A DNA stretch of 58,331 nt from Acidobacteriota bacterium (GCA_013290025.1 JABCYV010000003.1:1-58331); one strand, 5' to 3'. Shown: positions 32,915-43,465, counted from the stretch's first letter. Numbers and translations: made by a program. The notes: generated from the sequence alone by a model not told the origin.

Positions 32915-33001
32915 GACCCAAGGAAATGACTTCGGTAATTAGAAGTTCCTTACCCCCTGTGCCAATCTTAGGTGAACTTTGTCGCAGCGAGTAGATACCC
33001 A

Positions 33002-34018
33002 ATGTTTAGTAAGTCGCAGCACGCTGTCACGGGCACGATCTTAGTCGCGGACGACCAGGCCTCCAACCGTGAGCTGTTAGAGGAATTGCTAACGGCGGAG
33101 GGATTCAAGGTGGCGAGCGTTTCAAACGGTGCAGCCGCATTAGAGCAGTTGGCCATCGTTCCAATCGACTTAGTGCTGCTTGACGTGATGATGCCCCATC
33201 TCAGCGGCTTTGAGGCTTGTCAGCAAATCAAGTCCAACCCTGAAACTTATTTGATACCGGTGATTCTGATCACCGCCCTGTCCGACAAACAAGATCGCAT
33301 AGAAGGGATTAGATCGGGAGCAGATGACTTCCTGAGCCGTCCCGTAGACCGCTCCGAATTGCTCGCCCGCGTGCGCTCGCTCCTCAAGCTTAAGCTCCGT
33401 ACGGATGAGCTTGAGCGCGCGGAATCAGTGCTCTTTACGCTTGCCCGCAGTATTGAAGGGAAGGATCCTTACACGCACGGTCATTGCGAGCGTTTGGCGG
33501 AGTATTCGGCTTCGTTGGGAGAACATCTCAAACTTTCGGAAGATCAGGTTACTGCTCTCCGCCGCGCTGGCGTAGTTCACGACATCGGGAAAATCGCGAT
33601 ACCTGACTCGATTATCTTGAAGCCAACCAGTCTTTCTCCAGACGAATGGAAACTCATGCGGGAGCATCCGGTCATCGGAGAACGCATTTGCGCACCGTTG
33701 AAGTCCTTTCGCTCAGTACTGCCGATCATTCGTTTCCACCATGAAAGGTTCGACGGGTCGGGATATCCAGATGGGCTTGCGGGAGAAGCCATACCCATTA
33801 CAGCTAGAGTCTTGCAGATCGTGGATGTCTACGATGCGCTAACTACGGTAAGGCCGTATAAGCCCGCCTTCTCCATCACCGACGCGTTGCAGACCATGAA
33901 GACGGAAGTGGCCAACGGATGGTGGGACGCGCACATCTTCAGCCTATTCGAGCAGTTTGTGAGGAGCGGTACAGCTGAGTTCCTGTCGCGTGGCGTGGGA
34001 GCAGGTGGGAATAGGTAG
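33002..34018 (+). CDS. response regulator with HD-GYP c-di-GMP phosphodiesterase domain
   Basis: The product is 338 residues from ATG 33002; a GTG at 32972 is an alternative. The receiver domain (residues about 10-130) has acidic pocket VADDQASN, phosphoacceptor Asp in LVLLDVMMP and Lys-equivalent region FLSRPVD, where Arg replaces the usual conserved Lys. The HD-GYP domain (about 150-320) has VHDIGKIAIPD and HHERFDGSGYPDGL, so the HD and GYP signatures are intact. It is RpfG-like and hydrolyses c-di-GMP after phosphorylation. The odd Arg may affect signalling. It overlaps nothing, and the TonB receptor gene follows by 112 bp. Confidence 0.92.
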   Translation: MFSKSQHAVTGTILVADDQASNRELLEELLTAEGFKVASVSNGAAALEQLAIVPIDLVLLDVMMPHLSGFEACQQIKSNPETYLIPVILITALSDKQDRIEGIRSGADDFLSRPVDRSELLARVRSLLKLKLRTDELERAESVLFTLARSIEGKDPYTHGHCERLAEYSASLGEHLKLSEDQVTALRRAGVVHDIGKIAIPDSIILKPTSLSPDEWKLMREHPVIGERICAPLKSFRSVLPIIRFHHERFDGSGYPDGLAGEAIPITARVLQIVDVYDALTTVRPYKPAFSITDALQTMKTEVANGWWDAHIFSLFEQFVRSGTAEFLSRGVGAGGNR

Positions 34019-34130
34019 AAGCAGGACGTCACTCGGGTCGATGAGACCAGTCATGAATATACGATTTTGCCCCGTTACCGTCGCCAGAAAGAGCGCCGCG
34101 GGAGCTCCAGAGGCAGGTACGCGCTACGTG

Positions 34131-36137
34131 ATGACGTTTGTCGAACGAGCTTTCCTCATTGTCTTGGTCTATCTTGCGGGATTGGTCAACAATAGCGTTG
34201 CTGAGGCTGCACAAAATCAGGTGAGCGGCGGGCCCCTGAAGCAATTGAGTCTCGCTGAACTCGGCAATGTCGAAGTGACGACGGCCTCTAAGGAGCCAGA
34301 AAAGATCTCGAAGACCCCAGCAGCAATTTTCGTCCTCACTCAGGATGACATTCGCCGTTCCGGGGCCACCAGCATTCCGGATGTACTGCGTCTAGTCCCG
34401 GGAGTGGAGGTAGCACGAATTAGCTCCAATCAGTGGTCTGTGAACATTCGCGGACTTGGGAGTGGTTTTTCAAAATCAGTCTTGGTGTTGATTGACGGTC
34501 GAAGCGTCTATACACCGCTCTACGCGGGCGTGTACTGGGATGTACAGAATGTGTTGCTGGAAGATGTCGAGCGCATCGAAGTGATTCGGGGCCCTGGGGG
34601 AACGATCTGGGGATCGAACGCCGTCAATGGCGTGATCAACATTATTACTAAAAATGCCAGGGATACTCACGGGACCTACGCATCCACCAGGGTCGGAAAT
34701 GTCGATCAAAACCAAGGAGGAGTTCGCTACGGCGGGGCGCATGGAAACAATCTTAGCTATCGCGCGTACGCCCTGGGATTTGGCCAAACCCCGGAATTCC
34801 ATCCTGGCGGCGGCAACTACGACGCTTGGCAGCTAGGACAGGCGGGTTTCCGAACGGACTCCCAACTGACGGACCACGATACCCTCACAGTTCAGGGCGA
34901 TCTTTATAAAGGCAATGTTGGGCAGCAGGTGGCCATCGTGTCTTACTCGCCACCCGCTCAACGTAACATAAATGCAACGGAAGACGTATCAGGCGGCAAT
35001 TTCTTGGGGCGCTGGCGCCATCAATTCAGCAATACGTCTGACGTCCAAGTCCAGGCTTATTATGACCGGACATATCGTATCGGACCGCAACTGGGAGAAA
35101 CTCGCAACACGTTTGACATTGACTTAATTCACCACTTCGTCCTCAAAGAGCGCAATGGAGTTATCTGGGGGCTTGGAGCTCGATGGAGTCCTAGCGATTT
35201 CATACAAACTGTCGCTACGATCAACTTCCTGCCGCATCATCAAGACGACAAAATTTACAGTGCGTTCGTGCAAGACCAGATCGCAATCGTACAAAATAAA
35301 CTCTGGTTGACCTTGGGGTCGAAGTTCGAACACAACATCTTCACTGGTTGGGAGACCGAACCCAGCGGTCGTGTGTTGTGGACTCCGACCTCGCATCAGA
35401 CACTATGGGCGGCCGTGACACGCGCAGTACGCACACCTTCCCGTATTGATGAGGACTTGCAACTGACCGGGCTGGTACAGGCAAACCCTCCAGTGTTTGC
35501 TTGTATTTGCGACAATCGCCAAGTCGCGTCGGAAACGCTGCTCGGCTACGAAGCCGGATATCGTAAGCTGGTGACATCTAGCTTTTACGTGGACGTTGCA
35601 GCCTTTCATAACAAGTACAACGACCTCGTTAGTTACGGGGACGAATCGATTTCGACCGTGGCCTCGCCGCCTCCGCCATACACTCTTATTTCACTCCGGG
35701 CTGTCAACGGCATTATGGGAGCCACCAACGGGGGCGAAATCTCGCCGGACTGGAAAGTGACCCACTGGATGGATTTCAAGGCCACATATTCCTATGTGAG
35801 CCTGAATTTTGAGGATAAGGCGACCCACACGAAAACCAGTCAGGTGTCTTCATATGAGGGATCGAGCCCGCACAATGAGGCAACTGCACAGATTCTGTTC
35901 CACTTGCGCAAAGGGCTTGAGTTTGATCCCACTTACCGCTATGTCGGCGCTCTGCCAGCCCTAGGTGTGAATGCTTATCACACGGCAGACGCTCGCCTGG
36001 GTTGGCACTTTGCCAAGGAGTTTGAGCTGTCCGTGACTGGACAAAATTTGTTCCAGCCCCGTCATGCCGAGTTCGGTCCCGTGCTCGTCGAGAGGAGCGC
36101 GTACGCGCAGATCACCTGGAGACGGGCGGCGGATTGA
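34131..36137 (+). CDS. TonB-dependent outer-membrane receptor
   Basis: The product is 668 residues from ATG 34131, with a signal peptide (MTFVERAFLIVLVYLAGLVN, then NSVAEAA); longer in-frame starts back to 33990 overlap the HD-GYP gene. The plug domain is evident: LSLAELGNVEVTTASKEPEK, AAIFVLTQDDIRRSGATSIP, PGVEVARISSNQWSVNIRGL and EVIRGPGGTIWGSNAVNGVI. The 22-strand barrel ends in YAQITWRRAAD, close to but not ending in an aromatic residue. Members of this subgroup often stand next to YfiR-family genes and two-component kinases, as here. The ligand is unknown. The next gene's ATG is 5 bp after the stop. Confidence 0.93.
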   Translation: MTFVERAFLIVLVYLAGLVNNSVAEAAQNQVSGGPLKQLSLAELGNVEVTTASKEPEKISKTPAAIFVLTQDDIRRSGATSIPDVLRLVPGVEVARISSNQWSVNIRGLGSGFSKSVLVLIDGRSVYTPLYAGVYWDVQNVLLEDVERIEVIRGPGGTIWGSNAVNGVINIITKNARDTHGTYASTRVGNVDQNQGGVRYGGAHGNNLSYRAYALGFGQTPEFHPGGGNYDAWQLGQAGFRTDSQLTDHDTLTVQGDLYKGNVGQQVAIVSYSPPAQRNINATEDVSGGNFLGRWRHQFSNTSDVQVQAYYDRTYRIGPQLGETRNTFDIDLIHHFVLKERNGVIWGLGARWSPSDFIQTVATINFLPHHQDDKIYSAFVQDQIAIVQNKLWLTLGSKFEHNIFTGWETEPSGRVLWTPTSHQTLWAAVTRAVRTPSRIDEDLQLTGLVQANPPVFACICDNRQVASETLLGYEAGYRKLVTSSFYVDVAAFHNKYNDLVSYGDESISTVASPPPPYTLISLRAVNGIMGATNGGEISPDWKVTHWMDFKATYSYVSLNFEDKATHTKTSQVSSYEGSSPHNEATAQILFHLRKGLEFDPTYRYVGALPALGVNAYHTADARLGWHFAKEFELSVTGQNLFQPRHAEFGPVLVERSAYAQITWRRAAD

Positions 36138-36142
36138 TATCA

Positions 36143-36763
36143 ATGAAATTCCTTCGCGGCACAAACTCCGACCGGCGCGTTCCCCGTGGTGACACGACTT
36201 CGCCTGCTCTTAGCCTCCGTCCGTTGCTTCTAGCTATCGTCATAGCATGTGTATTGCTTGCCAGTCCTTCTCTGCAAGCGCAGAATCCGAGACCCGCTGA
36301 CTATGAAGTGAAAGCCGCCTACCTCTATAACTTTGGCCGATTCGTCGAATGGCCTGGGAAGGTTGGGGCAGCTCAAGGCGGCTTTTTTACTGTGTGTGTT
36401 CTCGGGCAAGATCCCTTCGGCCCCAGCCTCGACGCCACGCTTGCAGGTGAAACGATAGGCGGCAAGACCATAATCGCCAAACGAATTTCCAGTGCGGAGG
36501 AGTCGGGCAATTGCCAGATTCTTTTTCTGAGTCTTACGGACGACAGCCGTCTCAACAAAATTGTCGCCGACCTCGACAAGAAAGCTGTTTTGACCGTCAG
36601 CGATATGCCGCAGTTCGTTAAGCATGGCGGCATGATCCAGTTTGTCCTGGAAGGGAAGAAAGTTCGCTTCGAGGTCAACCTGACCGCGACCCAGCATGCG
36701 GGTCTGACGCTCAGCTCTGAGCTGCTCAAGGTAGCGACCGCCGTCAAAAGGGATAGAGATTGA
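36143..36763 (+). CDS. YfiR-family (DUF4154) periplasmic protein
   Basis: The 206-residue protein has an N-terminal hydrophobic export segment ([20 protein letters not shown]). The DUF4154 domain has [59 protein letters not shown] and [20 protein letters not shown]. In Pseudomonas aeruginosa YfiR is the periplasmic repressor of the diguanylate cyclase YfiN, relieved by YfiB. Here the partner encoded next is a CHASE8 hybrid histidine kinase rather than a cyclase. The gene sits 5 bp after the TonB receptor gene and its stop is 5 bp before the kinase ATG, so the three are one operon. Confidence 0.9.
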   Translation: MKFLRGTNSDRRVPRGDTTSPALSLRPLLLAIVIACVLLASPSLQAQNPRPADYEVKAAYLYNFGRFVEWPGKVGAAQGGFFTVCVLGQDPFGPSLDATLAGETIGGKTIIAKRISSAEESGNCQILFLSLTDDSRLNKIVADLDKKAVLTVSDMPQFVKHGGMIQFVLEGKKVRFEVNLTATQHAGLTLSSELLKVATAVKRDRD

Positions 36764-36768
36764 CACAC

Positions 36769-39105
36769 ATGTTCAACGTCCAAAACTATTCAATCTCTAA
36801 GAAACTCACCTGGATGAACATGCTGGTGAGTGCGGCGGCCCTGCTGTTGGCCTGTGGCGGCTTTTGTGCTTACGACCTGTACAGCTTTCGTGACGCCCTG
36901 GTGCGCAACGTCTCGATCCAAGCTCAGATCATCGGAGACAATACCGCCTCGGCGCTCCTGTTTGACGATCCACATTCCGCGGAGAAGACCTTGTCAGCAT
37001 TGGATGCCAACCGGCATCTCATGTACGCCCAGATTTACGCCCACGACGGCCAGCCTTTCGCGGCGTACTGGCGCGAGCGCGCGGGCCAGACTCTGCCCCC
37101 GCCGGTTATTCCCTCAGGTCAAACCCAGATCCACTGGTTCCGGGGCGGTCATCTGGGGTTGGCGCGCTCGATCATCTTCGAGGGCAAACCAAGGGGAATT
37201 GTGTACATCAGATCCGACTTGGGAGCGATGAACGACCGGCTGAAGAGCTACGCGGTAATCATCGTGGTCGTATTTCTGGCCTCGCTGGTGGTTGCCCTAT
37301 TGATTTCAAGAATATCGCAGCGTGTTATTTCCGAACCCGTGATGCAGTTGGCGCAGACTGTCCGAATCGTGTCCCAGGAGAAGAACTATTCGATCCGCGC
37401 AGCCACGACCACAAATCGCGACGAAGTGTCAACCCTCATCGAATCGGTAAACGAGATGTTGGAGCAGATTCAGCAGCGTGATAGCGCCCTGGGAAGAGCT
37501 CACGACGAACTGGAGCGACGGGTTCAGGAACGCACGACCCAACTTGCTGTTGCCAACAAAGAACTGGATCTCCGTAACCGCGAAGTCGAGCGCGCAACTC
37601 AAATGAAGAGCAAGTTTCTGGCCAGCATGAGCCATGAATTACGGACTCCACTGAATGCCATTGTGGGCTTTTCGGATCTGCTGGGTGACGAGATTCCAGG
37701 CCAGCTTAACGACAAGCAAAAGCGCTTTGTCAACCACATCAAGCAGGGGGCTGGGCATCTGTTGCAGTTGATCAACGACATTCTGGATCTATCGAAGATC
37801 GAGGCCGGACAACTTGAACTCCGATGTGAGCAGTTCCTGGTGAAGGATGCTTTGCCCGAGGTTCTTTCGACAATCCGTCCGTTAGCAATGGCAAAGGACA
37901 TTCAGGTTCAACAAAAGTTGAGGACGGATCAATCCGTCTACGCTGATCGGGTCCGCTTTAAACAAATCCTATACAACTTACTAAGCAATGCGGTGAAATT
38001 CACCCCCAAAGGCGGCCGCATTGAGGTCGATTGCTTTGAAAGCGAGAATCAAGTCTGCCTATCTGTAACCGATACCGGCGTAGGCATCCGTCAGGAGGAC
38101 CAGAAAGTTGTCTTCGAGGAGTTCCGGCAAGTTGAAGGTAGCCGACATGAGGTAAACGAAGGCACCGGCCTTGGGCTTGCCATTACGAAGCGCCTAGTCG
38201 AGCAACAAGGCGGAAAGATCTCACTGACGAGCGAACCCGGAAAAGGCAGCCGGTTTACGTTTACCCTTCCCGTAGGCAACACATCCAGAACAGAACCCAC
38301 GAAGCCTCATAGTCTCCTTGCCACGAGCAGTGGAAGTTTCGGGAAACCGCTCATTCTTGTCGTGGACGACGAGGCTTCTGCTAGGGAGCTCTTAGTCAGT
38401 TATTTAAATCAGGAATATCGCATTGCTATCGCCGAGTCGGGATCCGAAGCTGTCAACAAAGCTCACGAGTTACGTCCCGACGCCATCACTTTAGATTTGT
38501 CAATGCCCGGGAAGAGCGGCTTCGAAGCACTGGTTACGCTCAAAAAAGATCCCGAGACAACAAACATACCGATTATTATCGTTTCCATCGTCGACCAAAA
38601 GAATCTAGGTTTTGCCTTGGGTGCCGCGGACTACCTGATCAAGCCAATTCGCAAGCCGGTCCTCCTGGAGACGATTCGGAAGCATTTGCCCCTTCTGAGC
38701 AACGATGACTCTGAGATTCTGTTGGTCGACGATGATCCGAGAACGCTCGAAATGTTGGAAGAGACCCTGCGGTCGGCCGGCTACGAAACTCAAAGTGTGC
38801 AAAGCGGCGCGCGAGCCTTGGAAGTGCTTTCTTCCAAGCTCGTCAGCGCAGTCTTGCTCGATCTGCTTATGCCAGGCATGGACGGTTTTGAGGTCATCCG
38901 ACACGTACGGCAAGAAGCTACTCTGAAAAAATTGCCAATTTTTGTCATGACAGGTAAGAGCCTTACACCGGGAGAGTCGTCTCTTCTCGCTCGCGACACT
39001 CAGGCGTTGCTGCAGAAAAGCGGTTCCTGGCAGCAACAGCTCATTGTCGAACTGGCAAGAGTTTTTCAGCGCCGTGCGCTGGCGAAGCCCGCAGGACAGC
39101 CATGA
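36769..39105 (+). CDS. CHASE8-HAMP hybrid sensor histidine kinase with two receivers
   Basis: The 778-residue protein has a first membrane segment ([20 protein letters not shown]) and a periplasmic CHASE8-type domain (about 40-155, with [20 protein letters not shown]). A second membrane segment ([20 protein letters not shown]), HAMP and a coiled coil follow. The HisKA domain carries SHELRTPLN (His289). The HATPase domain has N box [17 protein letters not shown] and GTGLGLAI. Two receivers follow, with Asp576 (TLDLSMPG) and Asp698 (LLDLLMPG). CHASE8 is the periplasmic sensor type of YfiN, so YfiR encoded just upstream probably regulates this kinase. The final TGA overlaps the ATG of a broken receiver gene (ATGA at 39102-39105). 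Confidence 0.93.
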   Translation: MFNVQNYSISKKLTWMNMLVSAAALLLACGGFCAYDLYSFRDALVRNVSIQAQIIGDNTASALLFDDPHSAEKTLSALDANRHLMYAQIYAHDGQPFAAYWRERAGQTLPPPVIPSGQTQIHWFRGGHLGLARSIIFEGKPRGIVYIRSDLGAMNDRLKSYAVIIVVVFLASLVVALLISRISQRVISEPVMQLAQTVRIVSQEKNYSIRAATTTNRDEVSTLIESVNEMLEQIQQRDSALGRAHDELERRVQERTTQLAVANKELDLRNREVERATQMKSKFLASMSHELRTPLNAIVGFSDLLGDEIPGQLNDKQKRFVNHIKQGAGHLLQLINDILDLSKIEAGQLELRCEQFLVKDALPEVLSTIRPLAMAKDIQVQQKLRTDQSVYADRVRFKQILYNLLSNAVKFTPKGGRIEVDCFESENQVCLSVTDTGVGIRQEDQKVVFEEFRQVEGSRHEVNEGTGLGLAITKRLVEQQGGKISLTSEPGKGSRFTFTLPVGNTSRTEPTKPHSLLATSSGSFGKPLILVVDDEASARELLVSYLNQEYRIAIAESGSEAVNKAHELRPDAITLDLSMPGKSGFEALVTLKKDPETTNIPIIIVSIVDQKNLGFALGAADYLIKPIRKPVLLETIRKHLPLLSNDDSEILLVDDDPRTLEMLEETLRSAGYETQSVQSGARALEVLSSKLVSAVLLDLLMPGMDGFEVIRHVRQEATLKKLPIFVMTGKSLTPGESSLLARDTQALLQKSGSWQQQLIVELARVFQRRALAKPAGQP

Positions 39106-39215
39106 GCAGAATTCTCATTGCCGAGGACAATGTTGTTAAGCGGGAACTACCTCCTCTTTGCGCGCGTCGCATCCGAGATTCTAGAAATCGGGTAACAATT
39201 CTCCAGAGCAATTGA
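39102..39215 (+). pseudogene. truncated receiver-domain gene, 37 codons left
   Basis: The ATG overlaps the kinase stop as ATGA. It encodes [16 protein letters not shown], then unrelated residues and a stop at 39213-39215. The first 16 codons closely match the start of the single-domain receiver at 44617 (MTKVLIAEDNAVNREL), both in protein and at many DNA positions. The rest of the receiver domain is missing. It therefore seems to be the stump of a response regulator once coupled to the hybrid kinase. Confidence 0.65.
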
Positions 39216-39365
39216 ATGGGGAGCGGAAGCACAGATGATATTGGGAGGTAGATCCGCTTGGACTTCTTAGCAACGTATCGAACAGCCGCTGTCCGATAGT
39301 CGGGGAAGAGTTGGCTGAAAGACGTATCGTACCGTAAGCTTGCAGGCGAAAAAGCGAGCCAAACA

Positions 39366-40295
39366 ATGGATCCATCTCCGCCCAAACTGAAGGTCCTGGT
39401 AGCGGATGATTCTCCCGTATATCGCAAACTGGTCGAGCAGTCCCTTGTGCACGACCACTACGCCGTCCTACTGGCAAAGAATGGCCAGCAGGCAATGGAT
39501 CTGTTTGCCAAACACCAGCCTGCCCTAGTGATAACCGACTGGACCATGCCTGACATTAGTGGCGTCGAACTCTGCCAGCGCATACGTCGCGACTACCAAC
39601 AGTTCTACGCCTATATCATTCTGCTTACCGCGAACACCGACAAAAAAGAAGTGATCGAAGGCCTCGCCTCTGGAGCCGATGACTATTTGACCAAGCCTTT
39701 CCATCCTGGCGAACTACAAGCGCGCGTGAGAGTGGGCCGCCGCATCGCTGATCTCCACCATCAATTGCAGGCCAAAAATCATCAGCTACAAGAAATGGCC
39801 CTCACCGACCCGCTCACCGGCCTGCCCAACCGGCGAGCGATTGATGTTTGGGCACCTCGCCAATTAAGCGCAGCTACCCGCCACGGGTTTCCCATCTGGG
39901 CGATCGTTGCCGATCTGGATCATTTCAAGAGCATCAACGACTCCTACGGACACGATACCGGCGACTCTGTGCTCAAGACCTTTGCCGAAGTTCTCAAGAG
40001 CAACACCCGCCAGTCAAACATCTGCGCCCGTGTGGGGGGCGAGGAATTCCTTGTGGTCCTTACCCATGTACAAAAGGAGAATGTCAAAGTTGCCATCGAA
40101 CGCATCCGTGAAGAGTTTGAGATCCAGAAGTTCACCGTTGCTGGTCACACGTTCTGCGTTACCGCCAGCTTCGGAATCGCCGGCTTACAGGCAACGGCGC
40201 CCTCGGATTTCAGCGACCTGGTGAGTCGCGCAGACGCGGCCTTGTACACGGCAAAGCACAAAGGGCGTAATCGCATCGAATTCGCGATGGAATAG
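39366..40295 (+). CDS. response regulator with GGDEF diguanylate cyclase domain
   Basis: The 309-residue protein (MDPSPPKLKVLVADDSPVYR) has a receiver at residues 8-125 with VADDSP, phosphoacceptor Asp in LVITDWTMPD and YLTKPF. The GGDEF domain at about 140-305 has LTDPLTGLPNRRAID, ADLDHFKSINDSYGHDTGD and the active site GGEEF at residues 224-228. The inhibitory I-site (RxxD five residues before GGEEF) reads RQSN, so product feedback inhibition is probably weak or lost. It is PleD/WspR-like and makes c-di-GMP upon phosphorylation. It stands 150 bp after the receiver stump and could be the current output partner of the hybrid kinase; this is inference. Confidence 0.93.
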   Translation: MDPSPPKLKVLVADDSPVYRKLVEQSLVHDHYAVLLAKNGQQAMDLFAKHQPALVITDWTMPDISGVELCQRIRRDYQQFYAYIILLTANTDKKEVIEGLASGADDYLTKPFHPGELQARVRVGRRIADLHHQLQAKNHQLQEMALTDPLTGLPNRRAIDVWAPRQLSAATRHGFPIWAIVADLDHFKSINDSYGHDTGDSVLKTFAEVLKSNTRQSNICARVGGEEFLVVLTHVQKENVKVAIERIREEFEIQKFTVAGHTFCVTASFGIAGLQATAPSDFSDLVSRADAALYTAKHKGRNRIEFAME

Positions 40296-40714
40296 ACCGA
40301 TTGTGAAACTACCATATGTTCACTTGGCCCCGGTGTTCACACAGCCCTGCGCGACAGGACAGCCCGAAAAGCACAACCCTCCCCGTTATCCCCTCGACAA
40401 GTTAGACGGAGGCCGGTCCGTTTGTGCAAGTTGTCAGAACCGACTGCCGCTGGCTGAGCAGCTTCCGCGATGCTTCTGGCGGTGGAGAACGTCTCACCAA
40501 TGTTGCTGCGATCGAACCGCGTTTCAACGGCCTCGCAACACCCTGAAACCCCCTGGCCCGTCTGGTATTGAATCTCTGAGTGAACTACCCACTCTCTCAC
40601 ACTCTTCCTTCCGATCCGAATCTCTTGCTAGATGCATTCGTGCTCCAAGATGACCGAGCTGATTTCGACACAGGATGTGAAATATGGACCGAATTGGGGA
40701 TTACTTAGGTAATT
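40296..40714. other. gene-free stretch between two cyclase genes
   Basis: About 419 bp. Open frames exist but have no domain-like features. No copy of the island motif, no terminator hairpin and no strong dyad were found by eye. Confidence 0.4.
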
Positions 40715-43243
40715 GTGAGAGTCTTGAATTGTGACACAAATCGGGTTGAGCGTGTTCGACTTGTGGGTAGTGCGACGGTGCAGACCCCGGGGGGAGCTGC
40801 GGAGGTTGTTGAGCTGACCACTCGCGTCACTGACAGGAGCCAATCAGGCACTGAGATTCTGTTCATGCATCCGCGAGGCCTGATCATTCGCCATGCTGTT
40901 GTTTCCCTCTTGTTCGTGTTGCTATACCTTTTGCTGGACCGGCCCGAAGTCATTTTCCTTTCTCGCATTGGATTCGTCGCTTGGTACCCCGCCATCGGTC
41001 TGGTTATGGCGCTCTTGTTGGGCATTAGTCCTTGGTACGCGCTTCCGGCCTGTTTTTCCGTAGCGCTTGCTGGCCGCGTTATCTACGCCCAACCAGTCAT
41101 GTCTTTCAGCAACACCATCGATGCCGTGGGAATTGGGGTGTGTTATGGGGTGGCGGCATACGTGTTGCGCAGTCCGCTGCAAATCGATCTCGGGCTGCGT
41201 CGCCGACGGGACGTTGTTCGCTACGTGTTGGTGAGTGCTACGGCAGCTGCAGCAGCCACGATCATTGGAGTTGCATGCCTGATCGCAGATCACAGCATTA
41301 CCCCTGGTGAATACAAGTCTTCCGCGTTAGGATGGTTTTTGGGTGACGCCATCGGGTTGGTCGGCATCGCACCATTTCTTCTCGTCCATGTATTGCCGCA
41401 TATTCGTAATTGGCTCTCTCCAACGCCCTCCGCTGTGCTCCACAGAACCCGCGCGCGTTCCCCTGGAACAACCTTCACTCTTCGGGCGCTTGCAGAAAGT
41501 TGTGGCCAAAGTCTGACGATATTATTTGTCCTCTGGGTGATGTTCGGAACCAAGGACGGGCGCTACGATCATTTTTATCTGTGTTTCATTCCGATCATCT
41601 GGATTGCGATGTGTCACGGAGTCAGGCGCGTTGTTACCGGCCTGCTGGCGCTAAATTTTGGAATCGTAATCGCAATGCATTTGTTCCCCCCAACCCCAGT
41701 CCTGTTCGCCAAAGTCGCCCTGCTCATGCTGGTGCTCTCTGCGGTAGGACTCATCGTGGGATCCGAAGTTAGCGAGCGACACCGATTGGCAATTGATCTG
41801 AATGAACAAACCATCTATTTGGACTCGCTGATACAAAATAGTCCCCTAGGGATTGTCGTTCTTAATCGGCACGGCTGCGTCGAACTGGCAAATTCGGCTT
41901 TCGAGAAACTCTTCCAGTGTGACCGGCACGAACTCGCCGCGGCTGATATTGGGAGCACGGGGATCGACGATGGGGTCACGGACTCCGCGCAATTGATTCC
42001 ACAGATCTTCGACGGCAACGCGTTGCACAAGACGGTGCGACAACGACGCAAAGACGGGCGAATTCTAGACCTGGCTCTGCATGGCGTGCCACTACTTTTA
42101 AACAGTGAGGTCCGGGGCGCATACTTGATCTACGAGGACATTTCCGAACAAATCAGGGCGAACGAAGTACAACGGCAACACGCCGAATCATTGAACCGGT
42201 TAGTGAAGGAGTTGAAACTCCACACAGAACAAATGACCACACTGAACGAAATGGGGTCTCTGCTGGAGTGTAGCGGGACTGTGCCGGAGGCCTGCACCGT
42301 TGTCGCTAGGTCGCTGCAGAGGCTTTTTCCCGAGGCCCCTTCCGGAGCACTCTATTTGTTCAAGCCCTCACGAAACCTCCTCGAAGCAGTACTTCGCTGG
42401 GGCACCATGGGCTGTGCCTCGGTGCCGACATTCTCGCCCGACGACTGCTGGTCCCTACGCCGTGGCCAGCCTCATTGGAGTGAGCGTCCGAGAGGTGGCG
42501 TCTCGTGCCAGCATTTGGCGGAGAGATCGACTGCCGATTGTTTATGTGTGCCGATGGTTGCACAGGGGAATACGCTGGGCGTTTTGCATCTCGAGTTCGA
42601 GAGCACAGCGCAGCTCGGATACGAGTCTGTCACGGAGAGTTCTCGGGACTCTCATCAGCGACTGGCGATCAATGCGGCCTCGCAGATCGCTCTTTCCCTG
42701 GCCAGCCTGCAGCTGCGCCAAACCCTCCGTGAGCAGTCGATTCGTGATCCGCTGACTCGGCTATTCAACCGGCGCTTCCTCGAGGAATCGCTCGAAAGAG
42801 AACTGCAACTTGCTAGCCGCAAAAAACAGGTGATAGCCATTCTTTTCCTCGACCTCGACCACTTCAAGAGATTCAACGATGCTTTCGGCCATGACGCAGG
42901 AGACCTGGTGCTCCAGTCCCTTGCAGATCTTTTTCGCTCTTTCTTTCGTGCCACGGATATATGCTGCCGCTATGGCGGCGAGGAGTTCGCCATTATCCTG
43001 CCTGAATCATCCTCCCAGGATGCGGTCATCCGTGCGGACGCGCTGCGCTCCGAGGTCAAGAGCCTACGGTTGCAGCATAAGAAGCAGACGCTTGGGCCGC
43101 TGACGCTCTCGGTTGGTGTAGCTGCGTTTCCTGAGCATGGCTTAACCGCCGACGAGTTGCTCAAAATTGCGGACCAATGCCTCTATGAATCCAAATCGCG
43201 CGGCCGGGACGTTGTGACCGTGGCTTTGCCACAAAACGCATGA
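40715..43243 (+). CDS. MASE1-PAS-GAF-GGDEF membrane diguanylate cyclase
   Basis: The product is 842 residues from a GTG at 40715 (AGGT 6 bp upstream); ATG 40865 (792 aa) starts closer to the first membrane helix and is equally plausible. An N-terminal MASE1-type region of about eight helices is followed by a PAS domain (LDSLIQNSPLGIVVLNRHGC, about 368-480). Then come a linker coiled coil, a GAF-like domain (about 505-655) and GGDEF (about 675-835) with DPLTRLFNRRFLEESL, LDLDHFKRFNDAFGHDAGD and active-site GGEEF. An intact RATD I-site lies five residues before it. It is expected to synthesise c-di-GMP with product inhibition, in response to a membrane-sensed signal. Confidence 0.92.
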   Translation: MRVLNCDTNRVERVRLVGSATVQTPGGAAEVVELTTRVTDRSQSGTEILFMHPRGLIIRHAVVSLLFVLLYLLLDRPEVIFLSRIGFVAWYPAIGLVMALLLGISPWYALPACFSVALAGRVIYAQPVMSFSNTIDAVGIGVCYGVAAYVLRSPLQIDLGLRRRRDVVRYVLVSATAAAAATIIGVACLIADHSITPGEYKSSALGWFLGDAIGLVGIAPFLLVHVLPHIRNWLSPTPSAVLHRTRARSPGTTFTLRALAESCGQSLTILFVLWVMFGTKDGRYDHFYLCFIPIIWIAMCHGVRRVVTGLLALNFGIVIAMHLFPPTPVLFAKVALLMLVLSAVGLIVGSEVSERHRLAIDLNEQTIYLDSLIQNSPLGIVVLNRHGCVELANSAFEKLFQCDRHELAAADIGSTGIDDGVTDSAQLIPQIFDGNALHKTVRQRRKDGRILDLALHGVPLLLNSEVRGAYLIYEDISEQIRANEVQRQHAESLNRLVKELKLHTEQMTTLNEMGSLLECSGTVPEACTVVARSLQRLFPEAPSGALYLFKPSRNLLEAVLRWGTMGCASVPTFSPDDCWSLRRGQPHWSERPRGGVSCQHLAERSTADCLCVPMVAQGNTLGVLHLEFESTAQLGYESVTESSRDSHQRLAINAASQIALSLASLQLRQTLREQSIRDPLTRLFNRRFLEESLERELQLASRKKQVIAILFLDLDHFKRFNDAFGHDAGDLVLQSLADLFRSFFRATDICCRYGGEEFAIILPESSSQDAVIRADALRSEVKSLRLQHKKQTLGPLTLSVGVAAFPEHGLTADELLKIADQCLYESKSRGRDVVTVALPQNA

Positions 43244-43465
43244 CACTTGCTACCTTTTACGAGTCGCAGCTGGCAGTCGGTTGTAGACCGCCGACTGGGC
43301 GGCCAGACGGCTTTGCTAAAGCGGCAGTTGTTTGGGTCGCGATCCAGTTTGTGGTCAGCAATTATTCTCCAGCCGCAAACCGGACCTGACGAGGAGTTCG
43401 ACCTGCGATACATCATGGTCGGGTACAGACGGGTTTTTGGAGAGGTTTTAGAAGAGGATAGACGC

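Larger units (their letters stand above)
32693..33001. other. divergent intergenic region, PilZ gene / HD-GYP gene
   Basis: About 309 bp between divergent starts. It contains two copies of the inverted-repeat motif (32748-32767 and a degenerate one at 32895-32914). No ORF or terminator is supported. Confidence 0.45.
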
